Assembly: GCA_029202405.1 (NCBI GenBank) | Contig: CP119312.1 | Location: 1,493,001 to 1,557,000 of the forward strand | Length of the DNA: 64,000 nt | Reading direction: 5' to 3' | DNA from: Candidatus Devosia phytovorans | GTDB lineage: Bacteria > Pseudomonadota > Alphaproteobacteria > Rhizobiales > Devosiaceae | Shown: in pieces, positions 27,561 to 37,373 of the stretch | How the letters are laid out: the number at the start of each line of letters is the position of its first letter | Position numbering within the stretch: the first letter of the stretch is position 1 | Made by a program: the position numbers and the translations under genes | The notes under the pieces: model-generated | Databases searched by the model: none | What the model saw: the letters and a program-made list of their open reading frames with translations, nothing else | What the model was told of the DNA's origin: nothing

Positions 27561-27858
27561 CGATGAAAAGGCGGCGCGTTGTCTACACGCAGCTGCACAG
27601 CAAGATCGCTTAGGCGTTGCTGCTTGGATCGAGCGCACAGCGTCCAAACAAGTTGCAAGGCGATTTGACAAACGAATTGCCGATTCAATCACAAGACTGC
27701 AGTACGGATCAGAACGCGGAAGCATTCGCGAGCCGGAACGAGGGGTGCGATTGATCGGCATCCTGCCCACGATATCAATCGCATTCACAGTGACTGAGGA
27801 CGCAGTGATTATTCACCGCGTCCTTCACAATGGGCAAAACTGGCAGCCCGACGACTAG
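27532..27858 (+). CDS. ParE/RelE-superfamily toxin
   Basis: A 108-residue basic protein with the ParE layout: helix-rich N-terminal part (ASKQVARRFDKRIADSITRLQ), then the strand region GVRLIGILPTISIAFTVTEDAVIIHRVLHNGQNW near the end. ParE toxins poison DNA gyrase and RelE toxins cut mRNA; the sequence does not settle which. The N-terminal 20 residues are not typical of the family. Its TAG stop and the TAG of the convergent tyrS share the same CTAG at 27855-27858. Confidence 0.7.
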   Translation: MRLTLEENPDDEKAARCLHAAAQQDRLGVAAWIERTASKQVARRFDKRIADSITRLQYGSERGSIREPERGVRLIGILPTISIAFTVTEDAVIIHRVLHNGQNWQPDD

Positions 27859-29105
27859 ACCGGTTTGATCAGCGCGTGGCGCTTCTTGCCGACGGAGAGC
27901 TTGATGACGCCTTCGCTGAGCAGGGCGTTGTCGCCGATGCTGAGCTTGTCGTCGTCGATCACCGCATCATTGACCCGAACGGCCCCTGACTGGACATGGC
28001 GGCGCGCCTCGCCGTTGGAGCCGGCCAGGCCTGCCGTAACGAGGGCGGCGAGGATGCCCAAGCCGGCGTTGAGTTCCGCATGGGTTACCGTCGCCGTTGG
28101 CAACGACAGGTCGATGGCGCCGGACTCGAAGGTTGCTGCAGCCGTCGATGCAGCCTGGATGGCAGCATCGCGACCGTGGACGACGGCCGTGACTTCGGTG
28201 GCGAGGATCTTTTTGGCCTCGTTGATCTCGTTCCCGCCCAGGGCGCCGATACGCTCGATCTCGGAAAGCGGCAGGCGGGTGAAGATCTTGAGGAATTTCA
28301 CCACGTCGGCGTCTTCCGTGTTGCGGAAATACTGCCAGAAATCATAGGGCGAGAAGAGATCGCCATTGAGCCAGACGGCGCCGGAGGCAGACTTGCCCAT
28401 CTTTTCGCCCGACGACTTGGTCAGCAACGGCGTGGTCAGCGCATAGAGCTGTTCGCCGCCCATGCGGTGATTGAGGTCGACACCGTTGATGATGTTGCCC
28501 CATTGGTCCGACCCGCCCATCTGCAGAACCGTGCCGTGGCGGCGGTTGAGCTCGGTGAAGTCGTAGCCCTGCATGATCATGTAGTTGAATTCGAGGAAGC
28601 TCAGCGACTGCTCGCGATCGAGCCTCAGCTTGACCGAGTCAAAGCTGAGCATGCGGTTGACCGAGAAGTGCCGGCCGACATCGCGCAGGAATTCGACATA
28701 GTTGAGCTTCAAGAGCCAGTCGGCATTGTTGACCATGATGGCCGGGTTCGAACCCTCGTAATTGAGGATGCGGCCGTAAACCTTCTTGATGCTCTCGATA
28801 TTGGTTTCGATCTGCTCGACGGTGAGGAGCTTGCGCTGGTCGTCGCGAAAGGAGGGGTCTCCAACCATGGAAGTGCCGCCGCCCATCAGGCTGATCGCCT
28901 TGTGACCCGTCTCCTGCAGCCAGTAGAGCATGGTGACGGTGATCAGATTGCCGATATGGATCGAGGTGGCCGTGGCGTCATAACCGACATAGCCGGTGAT
29001 CGGGCCCTTGAGGGCCAGCGCGTCCAGCCCCTCGGGGTCGGAAATCTGATGGATGAAGCCGCGCTCGTCGAGGACGCGCAGGAAATCTGACTTGTATTTG
29101 CTCAT
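27855..29105 (-). CDS. tyrS: Tyrosyl-tRNA synthetase
   Basis: A 416-residue class I aminoacyl-tRNA synthetase, TyrRS of the bacterial type. The signature motifs are HIGN (residues 50-53) and KMGKS, here in SSGEKMGKSASGAVWL. A C-terminal S4 RNA-binding domain ends in LSVGKKRHALIKPV. I see no T-box leader upstream, as expected in this group. Confidence 0.97.
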   Translation of the reverse strand: MSKYKSDFLRVLDERGFIHQISDPEGLDALALKGPITGYVGYDATATSIHIGNLITVTMLYWLQETGHKAISLMGGGTSMVGDPSFRDDQRKLLTVEQIETNIESIKKVYGRILNYEGSNPAIMVNNADWLLKLNYVEFLRDVGRHFSVNRMLSFDSVKLRLDREQSLSFLEFNYMIMQGYDFTELNRRHGTVLQMGGSDQWGNIINGVDLNHRMGGEQLYALTTPLLTKSSGEKMGKSASGAVWLNGDLFSPYDFWQYFRNTEDADVVKFLKIFTRLPLSEIERIGALGGNEINEAKKILATEVTAVVHGRDAAIQAASTAAATFESGAIDLSLPTATVTHAELNAGLGILAALVTAGLAGSNGEARRHVQSGAVRVNDAVIDDDKLSIGDNALLSEGVIKLSVGKKRHALIKPV

Positions 29106-29175
29106 GTCGAAACCACTGAGATTTGTGAGACCTCATGGTGCGGATCCGGACATGGGCGGACCACGAGGTCGAGAA

Positions 29176-29206
29176 AACGGCCCCTCATCCAGTCAGGACG
29201 AGGGGG
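29176..29206 (-). terminator. Terminator after the alpha/beta hydrolase gene
   Basis: CCCCTCATCC (29181-29190) pairs with GGACGAGGGG (29196-29205), nine of ten bases plus a G-T pair, around a five-base loop. Read on the minus strand it is followed by CGTTTTCTC, so it fits termination of the hydrolase transcript before tyrS. Confidence 0.65.
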
Positions 29207-29236
29207 CTCCACGGATCGCGGTAGGTGCGCTCGAGT

Positions 29237-29899
29237 CTAGCGCCCGCCGCCGTCGGCGATCTCCTGACGGCGGCGGTCGAGATACTCGGCACAGGCCGTG
29301 GTCAATTCGTCGATCTTGCCTTCGTAGAAGTGATTGGCGCCTTCCACGATCTGCTGCTCGATGGTGATGCCCTTCTGCGTTTTGAGCTTGTCGACCAGCT
29401 TCTGCACCGACGTGGGTGGAGCCACACGGTCCTTGTCGCCATGGATGATCAGGCCCGAGGACGGGCAGGGGGCAAGGAACGAGAAGTCATAGAGGTTTTC
29501 CGGCGGCGACACCGAAATGAACCCTTCGACTTCCGGGCGACGCATCAGAAGCTGCATGCCGATCCAGGCGCCGAAGGAAAAGCCGGCAATCCAGCAGCCG
29601 CGGCTTTCGCGATTGATCACCTGCAGCCAGTCGAGCGCCGCTGCTGCGTCGCTGAGTTCGCCGATGCCGTGGTCGAACATGCCCTGCGAGCGTCCAACAC
29701 CACGCGAGTTGAAGCGCAGCACGGCAAAGCCGCGCTCGGCGAACATGTAAAAGAGATTGTAGACGATCTGGTTGTTCATCGTCCCGCCGAATTGGGGGTG
29801 CGGATGAAGCACGATCGCGATCGGAGCATTGGGCTCCTTGCCGGGCTGGTAACGGCCTTCCAGGCGCCCCTCGGGGCCGTTGAAGATCACTTCTGGCAT
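29237..29899 (-). CDS. Alpha/beta hydrolase (COG2945 type)
   Basis: A 220-residue hydrolase. The nucleophile elbow is GFSFGAW with Ser; LHPHPQFGGTMNN at the start is the COG2945 hallmark; the acid is in IIHGDKDRVAPP and the His in GANHFYEGK. Substrate unknown. The first residues MPEVIFNGPEGRLEGRY are the usual start. It is divergent from the suf operon. Confidence 0.85.
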   Translation of the reverse strand: MPEVIFNGPEGRLEGRYQPGKEPNAPIAIVLHPHPQFGGTMNNQIVYNLFYMFAERGFAVLRFNSRGVGRSQGMFDHGIGELSDAAAALDWLQVINRESRGCWIAGFSFGAWIGMQLLMRRPEVEGFISVSPPENLYDFSFLAPCPSSGLIIHGDKDRVAPPTSVQKLVDKLKTQKGITIEQQIVEGANHFYEGKIDELTTACAEYLDRRRQEIADGGGR

Positions 29900-29971
29900 G
29901 GTCTGGTTTCTTCCGGCCGTTCGGCTCTGTTGGTGCGGTTCCGCGGGCTGTTTTCGTGGCGCTGTGGCAGC

Positions 29972-30000
29972 TTGACTAAGCTGGCTCAGGCTCCTAAAAC
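29972..30000 (+). promoter_or_regulatory. Probable sigma-70 promoter of the suf operon
   Basis: TTGACT (29972-29977), a 17-base spacer and TAAAAC (29995-30000). Transcription would start near 30007, just upstream of a strong palindrome at 30017-30037. Confidence 0.55.
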
Positions 30001-30016
30001 ATGGCTCGCAAAATCT

Positions 30017-30037
30017 AGTTTAGAATTATTCGAAACT
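30017..30037 (+). promoter_or_regulatory. Probable Irr (iron control element) operator
   Basis: A 21-base near-perfect palindrome: AGTTTAGAAT, a central T, and ATTCGAAACT; nine of ten half-site positions are complementary. The TTTAGAA core matches the Irr/ICE box of Rhizobiales, where Irr regulates iron genes according to haem status. It lies 10-30 bases after the predicted transcription start, a position suited to repression. Confidence 0.7.
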
Positions 30038-30188
30038 CGGTTTTTAGCGGCCAGGCGGCCTGCAAGTGCGCCCCTTGTAATGAAGTTGGGCGTGCGATTT
30101 CAAGAAGTGTTTGGATTCGGAGGCGCGCTGGCGTCCCGTATCGGACATCAATGCTATGAGCGGCGTGCATGCGCCATACGGGTAACCG

Positions 30189-31319
30189 ATGACCAGAGCG
30201 GCGATCTATCTCGATCATAATGCCGCGTCTCCGCTTCTGCCCGAAGCGCGGGCGGCGCTGGTTGATGCCCTGGATTTGACCGGCAATGCCTCTTCGGTGC
30301 ACGGCCATGGCCGTGCATTGCGCAATCTCATCGAAACCGCCCGCGGACAGATCGCCAGTGTGGCGGGTGCCGAGCGCAAGCAAGTCGTGTTCACCGGTTC
30401 TGCCACCGAGGCCATCACCCAGGCCATTGTCGGTGGCGCAAAAGCGTTCGCGGCAGGCGCCGTCGTCATCAGCGCCACTGAACATGCGGCTGTGTCCAAG
30501 GCGGCGGAAGCAACGGGCCTGCCGGTTGTCATCCTGCCGGTTGATGGCGGCGGGCACATTGATCTCGATCAATTGGCAGAGATTGTTGCCGAGGCTGAGG
30601 GCAATCTGCTTGTTGCCCTGCACTGGGTGAACAATGAGACGGGCGTCGTGCAGGAGGTAGCGCGGATAAGCGCTATTGTCGGCCCGACCCGTCACACACT
30701 TTTCATCGATGCCGTGCAGGCATTCGGCAAACTGGACCTCGATTTCGCGGCTTCGGCACCCGATATGATGGCTGTTAGCGGTCACAAGGTCGGTGCGCCC
30801 GCCGGTATCGGCGCGCTGCTGGTCAAGTCGCATGCCGACGTCGTCAGGCTGATACCCGGTGGCGGGCAGGAGCAGGGGCGACGGGGCGGTACGGAAGCCA
30901 GCGCACTGATTTCGGCCTTCGGCGCTGCGGCGGCGGCTATTGCAGATCGCTATCAGGCTGCCGATGTGCAGGCACTGGTGGCTAGGCTCGAGGCCGCACT
31001 TCCGGCCGAGGCTGTTGTGTTTGGCGATCGCCGGCTGGGCAATGTGGTCAATTTCGCTGTGCCGGGCATCAAGAATGCCACGGCCATGATGGCGCTGGAC
31101 CTGATGGGCCTTTCGATCTCGTCCGGCTCCGCCTGTTCTTCTGGCAAGGTTGGCTCGAGCCATGTGCTGGCTGCCATGGGCGTTGCGCCCGAACTGGCCG
31201 AGTGCGCCCTGCGCGTCAGCCTGGGCTGGAATTCCACGGGTGAGGACGTTGACGCGTTTCTCGCTGGTTACCAATCGATCCTTGAGCGCCATCGGGCGCG
31301 GCAGGGTCAGGCGGCCTGA
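30189..31319 (+). CDS. Cysteine desulfurase, NifS/IscS-like (group I)
   Basis: A 376-residue PLP enzyme that takes sulfur from cysteine for iron-sulfur clusters. The PLP lysine is Lys200 (SGHKVGAP) and the persulfide-forming cysteine is Cys316 in the long loop SSGSACSSG, which marks it as the IscS/NifS group rather than SufS. The N-terminus IYLDHNAASPL and the ATEHAA histidine region are typical. It is the first gene of the suf operon; sufB follows after 64 bases. A second, group II desulfurase lies later in the same operon. Confidence 0.92.
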   Translation: MTRAAIYLDHNAASPLLPEARAALVDALDLTGNASSVHGHGRALRNLIETARGQIASVAGAERKQVVFTGSATEAITQAIVGGAKAFAAGAVVISATEHAAVSKAAEATGLPVVILPVDGGGHIDLDQLAEIVAEAEGNLLVALHWVNNETGVVQEVARISAIVGPTRHTLFIDAVQAFGKLDLDFAASAPDMMAVSGHKVGAPAGIGALLVKSHADVVRLIPGGGQEQGRRGGTEASALISAFGAAAAAIADRYQAADVQALVARLEAALPAEAVVFGDRRLGNVVNFAVPGIKNATAMMALDLMGLSISSGSACSSGKVGSSHVLAAMGVAPELAECALRVSLGWNSTGEDVDAFLAGYQSILERHRARQGQAA

Positions 31320-31383
31320 GGGTCGCATCATTTAGACGGCTCGCGGCGACCTTGACTCGCTGATGGGTAAACAGGAGTGCCTT

Positions 31384-32889
31384 ATGGCTGACGATTACGC
31401 CGACATCCCGACGCTCAAGGAAAACATCGATCGAGCCACCGTTGACTCGGTGCGTTCGCTCGATGTCGACAAGTATAAATACGGATTCGAAACCGATATC
31501 GAATCCGAAAAGGCTCCCAAGGGCCTGAGCGAGGATACGGTTCGCTTCATCTCCAAGAAGAAGAACGAGCCCGAATGGATGCTGGAATGGCGTCTGGAAG
31601 CCTATCGCCGCTGGCTGACCATGACCGAGCCGACCTGGGCCAAGGTGCATTATCCCAAGCTCGACCTGCAGGACATGTATTTCTACGCCGCGCCAAAATC
31701 GACGCCGGCGCCGAAGAGCCTGGACGAAGTCGATCCGGCGCTGATCGCCATGTATGACAAGCTGGGCGTGCCGCTGAAAGAGCGCGAAATCCTGGCCGGC
31801 GTCGAGCGTCCCAAGGTCGCTGTCGATGCGGTCATGGACTCGGTCTCCGTCGTCACCACATTCCGCGAGGAACTGGCCAAGGTCGGCATTATCTTCTGCT
31901 CGATCTCGGAGGCTATCCGCGAGCATGCCGAACTGGTCCAGAAGTACCTCGCTTCGGTCGTGCCGGTTTCGGATAATTACTACGCCACGCTGAATTCTGC
32001 GGTCTTCACCGACGGCTCCTTCGTCTATATTCCCAAGGGCGTCCGGTGCCCGATGGAGCTGTCGACCTACTTCCGTATCAACGAGAAGAAGACCGGGCAG
32101 TTCGAGCGTACGCTGATCATTGCCGAGGCTGACAGCTATGTGAGCTATCTCGAAGGCTGCACTGCGCCGATGCGCGACGAAGCCCAGTTGCATGCCGCCG
32201 TGGTGGAGCTGGTTGCGCTCGACAATGCCGAGATCAAGTATTCCACTGTCCAGAACTGGTATCCGGGCGACAAGGACGGCAAGGGTGGCATCTACAATTT
32301 CGTCACCAAGCGTGGCGATTGCCGTGGCGCCAATTCCAAGATCTCCTGGACGCAAGTGGAAACCGGTTCGGCCATCACCTGGAAATATCCGTCCTGCATC
32401 CTGCGTGGCGATGGTTCGCGCGGCGAATTTTATTCGATCGCCATTTCTAACGGCTATCAGCAGGTCGATAGCGGCACCAAGATGTTGCATCTGGGCAAGA
32501 ACACGTCCAGCCGCATCATCGCCAAGGGCATTGCCGCGGGCTTTTCGGACAATACCTATCGTGGCCAGGTCTCGGCTCATGCCAAGGCCAAGAGTGCGCG
32601 CAACTTCACCCAGTGCGACTCGCTGCTGATCGGTGATAAATGCGGTGCCCACACCGTGCCCTATATCGAGAGCCGCAATGGCACCGCGATCTTTGAGCAC
32701 GAGGCCACCACGTCCAAGATTTCCGACGACCAGATGTTCTATTGCCAGCAGCGCGGCCTCAACGAGGAAGAAGCTGTGGCGCTGATCGTCAATGGCTTCG
32801 TCCGCGATGTCTTGCAGCATCTGCCCATGGAGTTCATGGTCGAAACCCAGAAGCTGATCGCCATTTCCCTGGAAGGCAGTGTGGGATGA
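31384..32889 (+). CDS. sufB: Fe-S cluster assembly scaffold SufB
   Basis: A 501-residue scaffold subunit that builds [Fe-S] clusters with SufC and SufD. It has the long core beta-helix with SVVPVSDNYYATLNSAVFTDGSF, RCPMELSTYFRINE, CTAPMRDEAQLHAAVVELVA and the conserved C-terminal DCRGANSKISWTQ...GDKCGAHTVPYIE region. ATG 31384 is preferred because AGGAG lies seven bases upstream. Its last four bases ATGA overlap the start of the next gene. Confidence 0.96.
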   Translation: MADDYADIPTLKENIDRATVDSVRSLDVDKYKYGFETDIESEKAPKGLSEDTVRFISKKKNEPEWMLEWRLEAYRRWLTMTEPTWAKVHYPKLDLQDMYFYAAPKSTPAPKSLDEVDPALIAMYDKLGVPLKEREILAGVERPKVAVDAVMDSVSVVTTFREELAKVGIIFCSISEAIREHAELVQKYLASVVPVSDNYYATLNSAVFTDGSFVYIPKGVRCPMELSTYFRINEKKTGQFERTLIIAEADSYVSYLEGCTAPMRDEAQLHAAVVELVALDNAEIKYSTVQNWYPGDKDGKGGIYNFVTKRGDCRGANSKISWTQVETGSAITWKYPSCILRGDGSRGEFYSIAISNGYQQVDSGTKMLHLGKNTSSRIIAKGIAAGFSDNTYRGQVSAHAKAKSARNFTQCDSLLIGDKCGAHTVPYIESRNGTAIFEHEATTSKISDDQMFYCQQRGLNEEEAVALIVNGFVRDVLQHLPMEFMVETQKLIAISLEGSVG

Positions 32890-33116
32890 CCGACGAGACG
32901 ACCAATCTGGTTCTGGAACACTTGCGAGCAATCCGTTCGGATATTTCGATCCTCAAGTTGGAAATCCGTAGCGTTCAGGCCGAGCAGACAGCCATGCGTC
33001 ACGAGATGCGGGCAATGGCTGTACGGCAGGATCAGATGGCGGAAGATATCGCTGGCGTTAAGGTGCGTCTCGACCGCATCGAGCGCCGCCTTGACCTTCA
33101 TGAGCCGGCCGAATGA
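32886..33116 (+). CDS. Small coiled-coil protein in the suf operon
   Basis: A 76-residue protein of unknown function. Nearly the whole length (about residues 8-72) reads as one long helix with heptads, for example LEHLRAIRSDISILKLEIRS and GVKVRLDRIERRLDL, so it probably forms a coiled-coil dimer. No membrane segment or cysteine. It starts within the sufB stop codon and ends within the cupin start codon (ATGA overlaps on both sides), so it is translationally coupled to both and very likely expressed. Confidence 0.75.
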   Translation: MTDETTNLVLEHLRAIRSDISILKLEIRSVQAEQTAMRHEMRAMAVRQDQMAEDIAGVKVRLDRIERRLDLHEPAE

Positions 33117-33616
33117 CTGAGACTTCGCGTAACCCTGTGGTGTCACTTGCCTCCCTCGCACTCGATGCGTGGGAACAGGGAACGCTGTACAAGTCTGCCG
33201 ATACCTCCTTCGGCAAGCTGCTGGGTGTGCGCGCGTTGGGTATCAGCTATAATGAAGTGCCGGCCGGCAAGTCGAGTTGCCCCTTCCACAATCACCACGT
33301 CGAGGAAGAACTCTTCATCGTGCTGGAAGGCGAAGGCACCTATCGCTTTGGCGAGGAGCGCTTTTCGTTCAAGGCTGGCGATGTGCTCGGTGCTCCCAAT
33401 GGTGGGCCTGAAACGGCGCACCAGATCCTCAATACCGGATCGGTAACGCTCAAGTATCTGGGCATTGCCAACAATGCCGAGACAGAGGTTTGCGAATACC
33501 CGGATTCGGGGAAATTTCAGGTGACGAGCCGGACATCGGTCGACCGTCGCCTGCGCCACAACGGCCGCGAAGGCCAAAACGAACTTGATTATTGGGACGG
33601 CGAGCCGGGCGCCTGA
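33113..33616 (+). CDS. Cupin-domain protein in the suf operon
   Basis: A 167-residue single-domain cupin. Motif 1 is CPFHNHHVEEELFIVLEG and motif 2 is GDVLGAPNGGPETAHQILN; together they provide the His/His/Glu/His metal site. Such proteins bind Fe, Mn or Zn and act as isomerases, dioxygenases or metal/ligand sensors; the role here is unknown. It starts inside the stop of the coiled-coil gene and sufC follows after 41 bases. Placement between sufB and sufC suggests a link with iron or sulfur supply, which is inference only. Confidence 0.82.
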   Translation: MTETSRNPVVSLASLALDAWEQGTLYKSADTSFGKLLGVRALGISYNEVPAGKSSCPFHNHHVEEELFIVLEGEGTYRFGEERFSFKAGDVLGAPNGGPETAHQILNTGSVTLKYLGIANNAETEVCEYPDSGKFQVTSRTSVDRRLRHNGREGQNELDYWDGEPGA

Positions 33617-33657
33617 GGCGCTGCCAGCCGATCCCCACGACATTGGAGACTAGAAAC

Positions 33658-34419
<762 letters not shown>

Positions 34420-34422
34420 TCC

Positions 34423-35631
34423 ATGTCCTTTCACGTTCCAGTGCGCCTGGGTGCCGCCGAAAACACCCTGATCGACCAGCTCAAGAGCGTGGGCGCTGAC
34501 GCCACCGCCGAGCGCATCGCCGTGGCCGGCCTGCCGACCCGCCGCGTCGAGGCCTATCACTATACCGACCTCAAGATGCTGCTGAAGGCAATTCCGCCTC
34601 TGGCGGCAGGTGCCGGTGCGTCCGAAACACCGGTGCTCGACATTGACGGAGCCTATCGTCTGCTGATCGCCAATGGCGCGATCCAGGCGGCTGCTGCGGC
34701 GCCTGCCGACGTGCTGGTCGGGAAAGCCGAGGGCACGGCGCTCTCGACCCGCGACGACGTCCTGGTTCATCTCAATGGCGCCTTTGCCAAGGAAAGCCTG
34801 ACCCTCACCGTGGAAGGCAATATCGATCAGGTTATCCAGATCGATCGCCGCATCGAGGGTGACGCCGCCCATGCCACGGATTCGCTGAAGGTTTTCATTG
34901 CAGATGGCGCTTCGGCGACGCTGGTCGAGATTTTCTCGGGTTCCGATGCCGCCCATGTCGGCAATCACGCGACCTATGTTGCGCTGGGCAAGGACGCCAA
35001 GCTGATCCATGTCACGCTGGACCTCTCGGTGCGCGCAACCAGCCATTTCGCGACCAATGAGTATCATGTCGGAGAAAACGGCCAGCTGCGCACGCTGGTG
35101 GTTCACGCTGGTTCGGGTCTGGCCCGCACGCATCTCTTCCCGCGCTATGAAGGTGCCGGCGCCCATGGCGATATCACTGGCCTGAACCTCGTTTCCGACG
35201 GCCAGCATTCCGACATCACGATGATGGCCGAACACGCCTTCCCGCACACCACCAGCCAGCCGCTGTTCAAGTCGATCGCCCGTGGCCGCGGCAAGGCCGT
35301 GGTGCAGGGCAAGCTGGTCGTGGCTCGCGACGCGCAAAAGACCGATGCCAAGTTCATGCACCAGGGTCTGATGCTGTCGGACGAAGCGGAAATCCTCTCC
35401 AAGCCAGAACTGGAAATCTATGCCGACGACGTGGTCTGCGGCCATGGCTCGACCTGCGGCAAGCTCGATGAGGATAGCCTGTTTTACCTGATGAGCCGCG
35501 GCATCCCGCAGGCAGAGGCCGAGACCATGCTGGTGCGTGGCTTCCTCGAAGAACTGGTCGACCCGATCGAGGCCGAAGCCCTGGCCGACGCGCTGCATGG
35601 GGTGATCGACGGCTGGCTGCTGGGCAAGTGA
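34423..35631 (+). CDS. sufD: Fe-S cluster assembly protein SufD
   Basis: A 402-residue SufB paralogue that pairs with SufB in the SufBC2D scaffold. The N-terminal helical part includes LPTRRVEAYHYTDLK; the beta-helix includes HTTSQPLFKSIARGRGKAVVQGKLVV; the C-terminus has EIYADDVVCGHGSTCGKLDEDSLFYLMSRGIP. Length and motifs are normal. Confidence 0.96.
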   Translation: MSFHVPVRLGAAENTLIDQLKSVGADATAERIAVAGLPTRRVEAYHYTDLKMLLKAIPPLAAGAGASETPVLDIDGAYRLLIANGAIQAAAAAPADVLVGKAEGTALSTRDDVLVHLNGAFAKESLTLTVEGNIDQVIQIDRRIEGDAAHATDSLKVFIADGASATLVEIFSGSDAAHVGNHATYVALGKDAKLIHVTLDLSVRATSHFATNEYHVGENGQLRTLVVHAGSGLARTHLFPRYEGAGAHGDITGLNLVSDGQHSDITMMAEHAFPHTTSQPLFKSIARGRGKAVVQGKLVVARDAQKTDAKFMHQGLMLSDEAEILSKPELEIYADDVVCGHGSTCGKLDEDSLFYLMSRGIPQAEAETMLVRGFLEELVDPIEAEALADALHGVIDGWLLGK

Positions 35632-35679
35632 CCGGGTGGAGCCAAGGCTCCGCCCATTCCCCCAACGGGACGACAATTG

Positions 35680-36900
35680 ATGACTTTCGACCTCGATAAA
35701 GTCCGCGCTGATTTTCCGATCCTGTCGGAACAGATCCATGGCAATCGGCTGGTCTACCTCGATAGCGGTGCATCGGCGCAAAAGCCGGTGCAGGTGCTGG
35801 ACCGGATGGACCATGCTTTCCGCCACGAATATGCCAATGTGCATCGCGGTCTCCACACGCTGGCCAATCGCGCGACCGAAGCTTATGAGGGTGGCCGCCA
35901 CGCGGCGCAGGCCTTCCTCAATGCGGCGCGGCCGGAGGAAATCGTCTTTACCAAGTCAGCTACAGAGGCGATCAACCTCGTGGCCCAGAGCTTTGCCGGT
36001 CCGCGGATAGGCGAGGGCGACGAGATCGTCACCACGATCATGGAGCATCACTCCAATATCGTGCCTTGGCACTTTCATCGCGAGCGCAAGGGCGCGGTGA
36101 TCAAATGGGTCGACGTGCGCGACGATGGCAGCTTCGACCTCGATGCCTTCGAGGCGGCGCTGAGCGATCGCACCCGTATGGTTGCAGTTACCCATATGTC
36201 CAACGTTCTGGGGACAATCACGCCGGTCACGCAGATGATCGAAATCGCCCATGCCCGGGGCATTCCGGTGCTGGTGGATGGTAGTCAGGGCGCCGTACAC
36301 ACCGTAGTTGACGTGCAGGACCTGGACGCCGATTTCTACATCATGACCGGCCACAAGCTCTATGGGCCCACCGGTATCGGCGTGCTCTACGGCAAATACG
36401 ACCTCCTCGCCGAAATGCAGCCCTACCAGGGTGGCGGGGAGATGATCGATGTCGTGACCATGGATAGCGTCACCTATAACGAACCGCCGCATCGATTCGA
36501 GGCGGGCACGCCGCCCATCGTCCAGGCCATCGGGTTGGGTGCTGCGCTCAAATACATGACCGAGCTAGGTCGCGATGCCATTGCTGCGCACGAGCATGAC
36601 GTTGCTGAATATGCGCATGAGCAACTGAGCCGCATCAACTCGCTGCGCCTGATCGGCACGGCGCCGGGAAAAGGCGGCATCTTCTCGTTCGAGATGGCCA
36701 ATGCCCATGCGCATGACGTGGCCACCATTCTCGACCGCTATGGCATCGCCGTTCGCGCCGGCACGCATTGTGCCATGCCGCTGCTGAAACGCTTTGGTGT
36801 CACCTCTACCTGCCGCGCCAGCTTCGCCCTATATAATGGCAAGGATGACGTTGATGCGTTGGTGGACGGCATCAACCGCGCCCAGAAATTTTTCGCCTGA
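35680..36900 (+). CDS. sufS: Cysteine desulfurase SufS (group II)
   Basis: A 406-residue PLP-dependent desulfurase that supplies persulfide to the SufBCD scaffold. Lys226 in TGHKLYGPTG binds PLP; Cys364 in RAGTHCAMPLL is the sulfur-carrying residue in a short loop typical of SufS. The ATG at 35680 directly follows an in-frame TTG; the ATG is the likely start. A group I desulfurase opens the same operon. I see no SufE gene in the window, so the sulfur acceptor must be elsewhere or be another protein. Confidence 0.96.
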   Translation: MTFDLDKVRADFPILSEQIHGNRLVYLDSGASAQKPVQVLDRMDHAFRHEYANVHRGLHTLANRATEAYEGGRHAAQAFLNAARPEEIVFTKSATEAINLVAQSFAGPRIGEGDEIVTTIMEHHSNIVPWHFHRERKGAVIKWVDVRDDGSFDLDAFEAALSDRTRMVAVTHMSNVLGTITPVTQMIEIAHARGIPVLVDGSQGAVHTVVDVQDLDADFYIMTGHKLYGPTGIGVLYGKYDLLAEMQPYQGGGEMIDVVTMDSVTYNEPPHRFEAGTPPIVQAIGLGAALKYMTELGRDAIAAHEHDVAEYAHEQLSRINSLRLIGTAPGKGGIFSFEMANAHAHDVATILDRYGIAVRAGTHCAMPLLKRFGVTSTCRASFALYNGKDDVDALVDGINRAQKFFA

Positions 36901-36911
36901 TTGGTACTGAT

Positions 36912-37322
36912 ATGACCGACGAACCCGAAATCGACGAATCCAAGATCGCTCCGGCGCCGACCATTCCCGAACCGCGGATCACGCCCAATGTCGGCGGCGG
37001 TCTGCCCGATGCCGAGGTCGAGCGCATCACGACGGACCTGATCGGTGCACTCAAGACCGTCTATGACCCGGAAATCCCGGTCGATATCTATGAGCTGGGC
37101 TTGATCTACAAGGTCGATCTCGATGACGATCGCAATCTGTCCATCGACATGACGCTGACTGCGCCGGGTTGTCCCGTGGCTGGCGAAATGCCCGGCTGGG
37201 TGGAAAATGCGGCGCGTGGCGTCGAAGGCGTGCAGGACGTAACCGTCAACATGGTGTTTGATCCGCCGTGGGACGCCTCCCGCATGAGCGAGGAAGCTCA
37301 AGTCGCGTTGAACTGGTGGTAA
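36912..37322 (+). CDS. sufT: SUF-system protein SufT (MIP18/DUF59 family)
   Basis: A 136-residue protein. After a Pro-rich N-terminal tail (residues 1-38) comes a DUF59 domain with DLIGALKTVYDPEIPVDIYELGLIY and the conserved cysteine in LTAPGCPVAGEMP. Homologues help load iron-sulfur clusters onto client proteins. It starts 11 bases after sufS, so it belongs to the operon. Confidence 0.92.
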   Translation: MTDEPEIDESKIAPAPTIPEPRITPNVGGGLPDAEVERITTDLIGALKTVYDPEIPVDIYELGLIYKVDLDDDRNLSIDMTLTAPGCPVAGEMPGWVENAARGVEGVQDVTVNMVFDPPWDASRMSEEAQVALNWW

Positions 37323-37373
37323 TTTCAGGCGTTTCGTCCTATATATCGTGAAACGCCGATAGAAAGTTTGCCG

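Noticed and set aside
29106..29236. T-box leader upstream of tyrS
   Set aside because: The hairpin there is a terminator for the preceding gene; no T-box sequence is seen, and T-boxes are not expected in this group.
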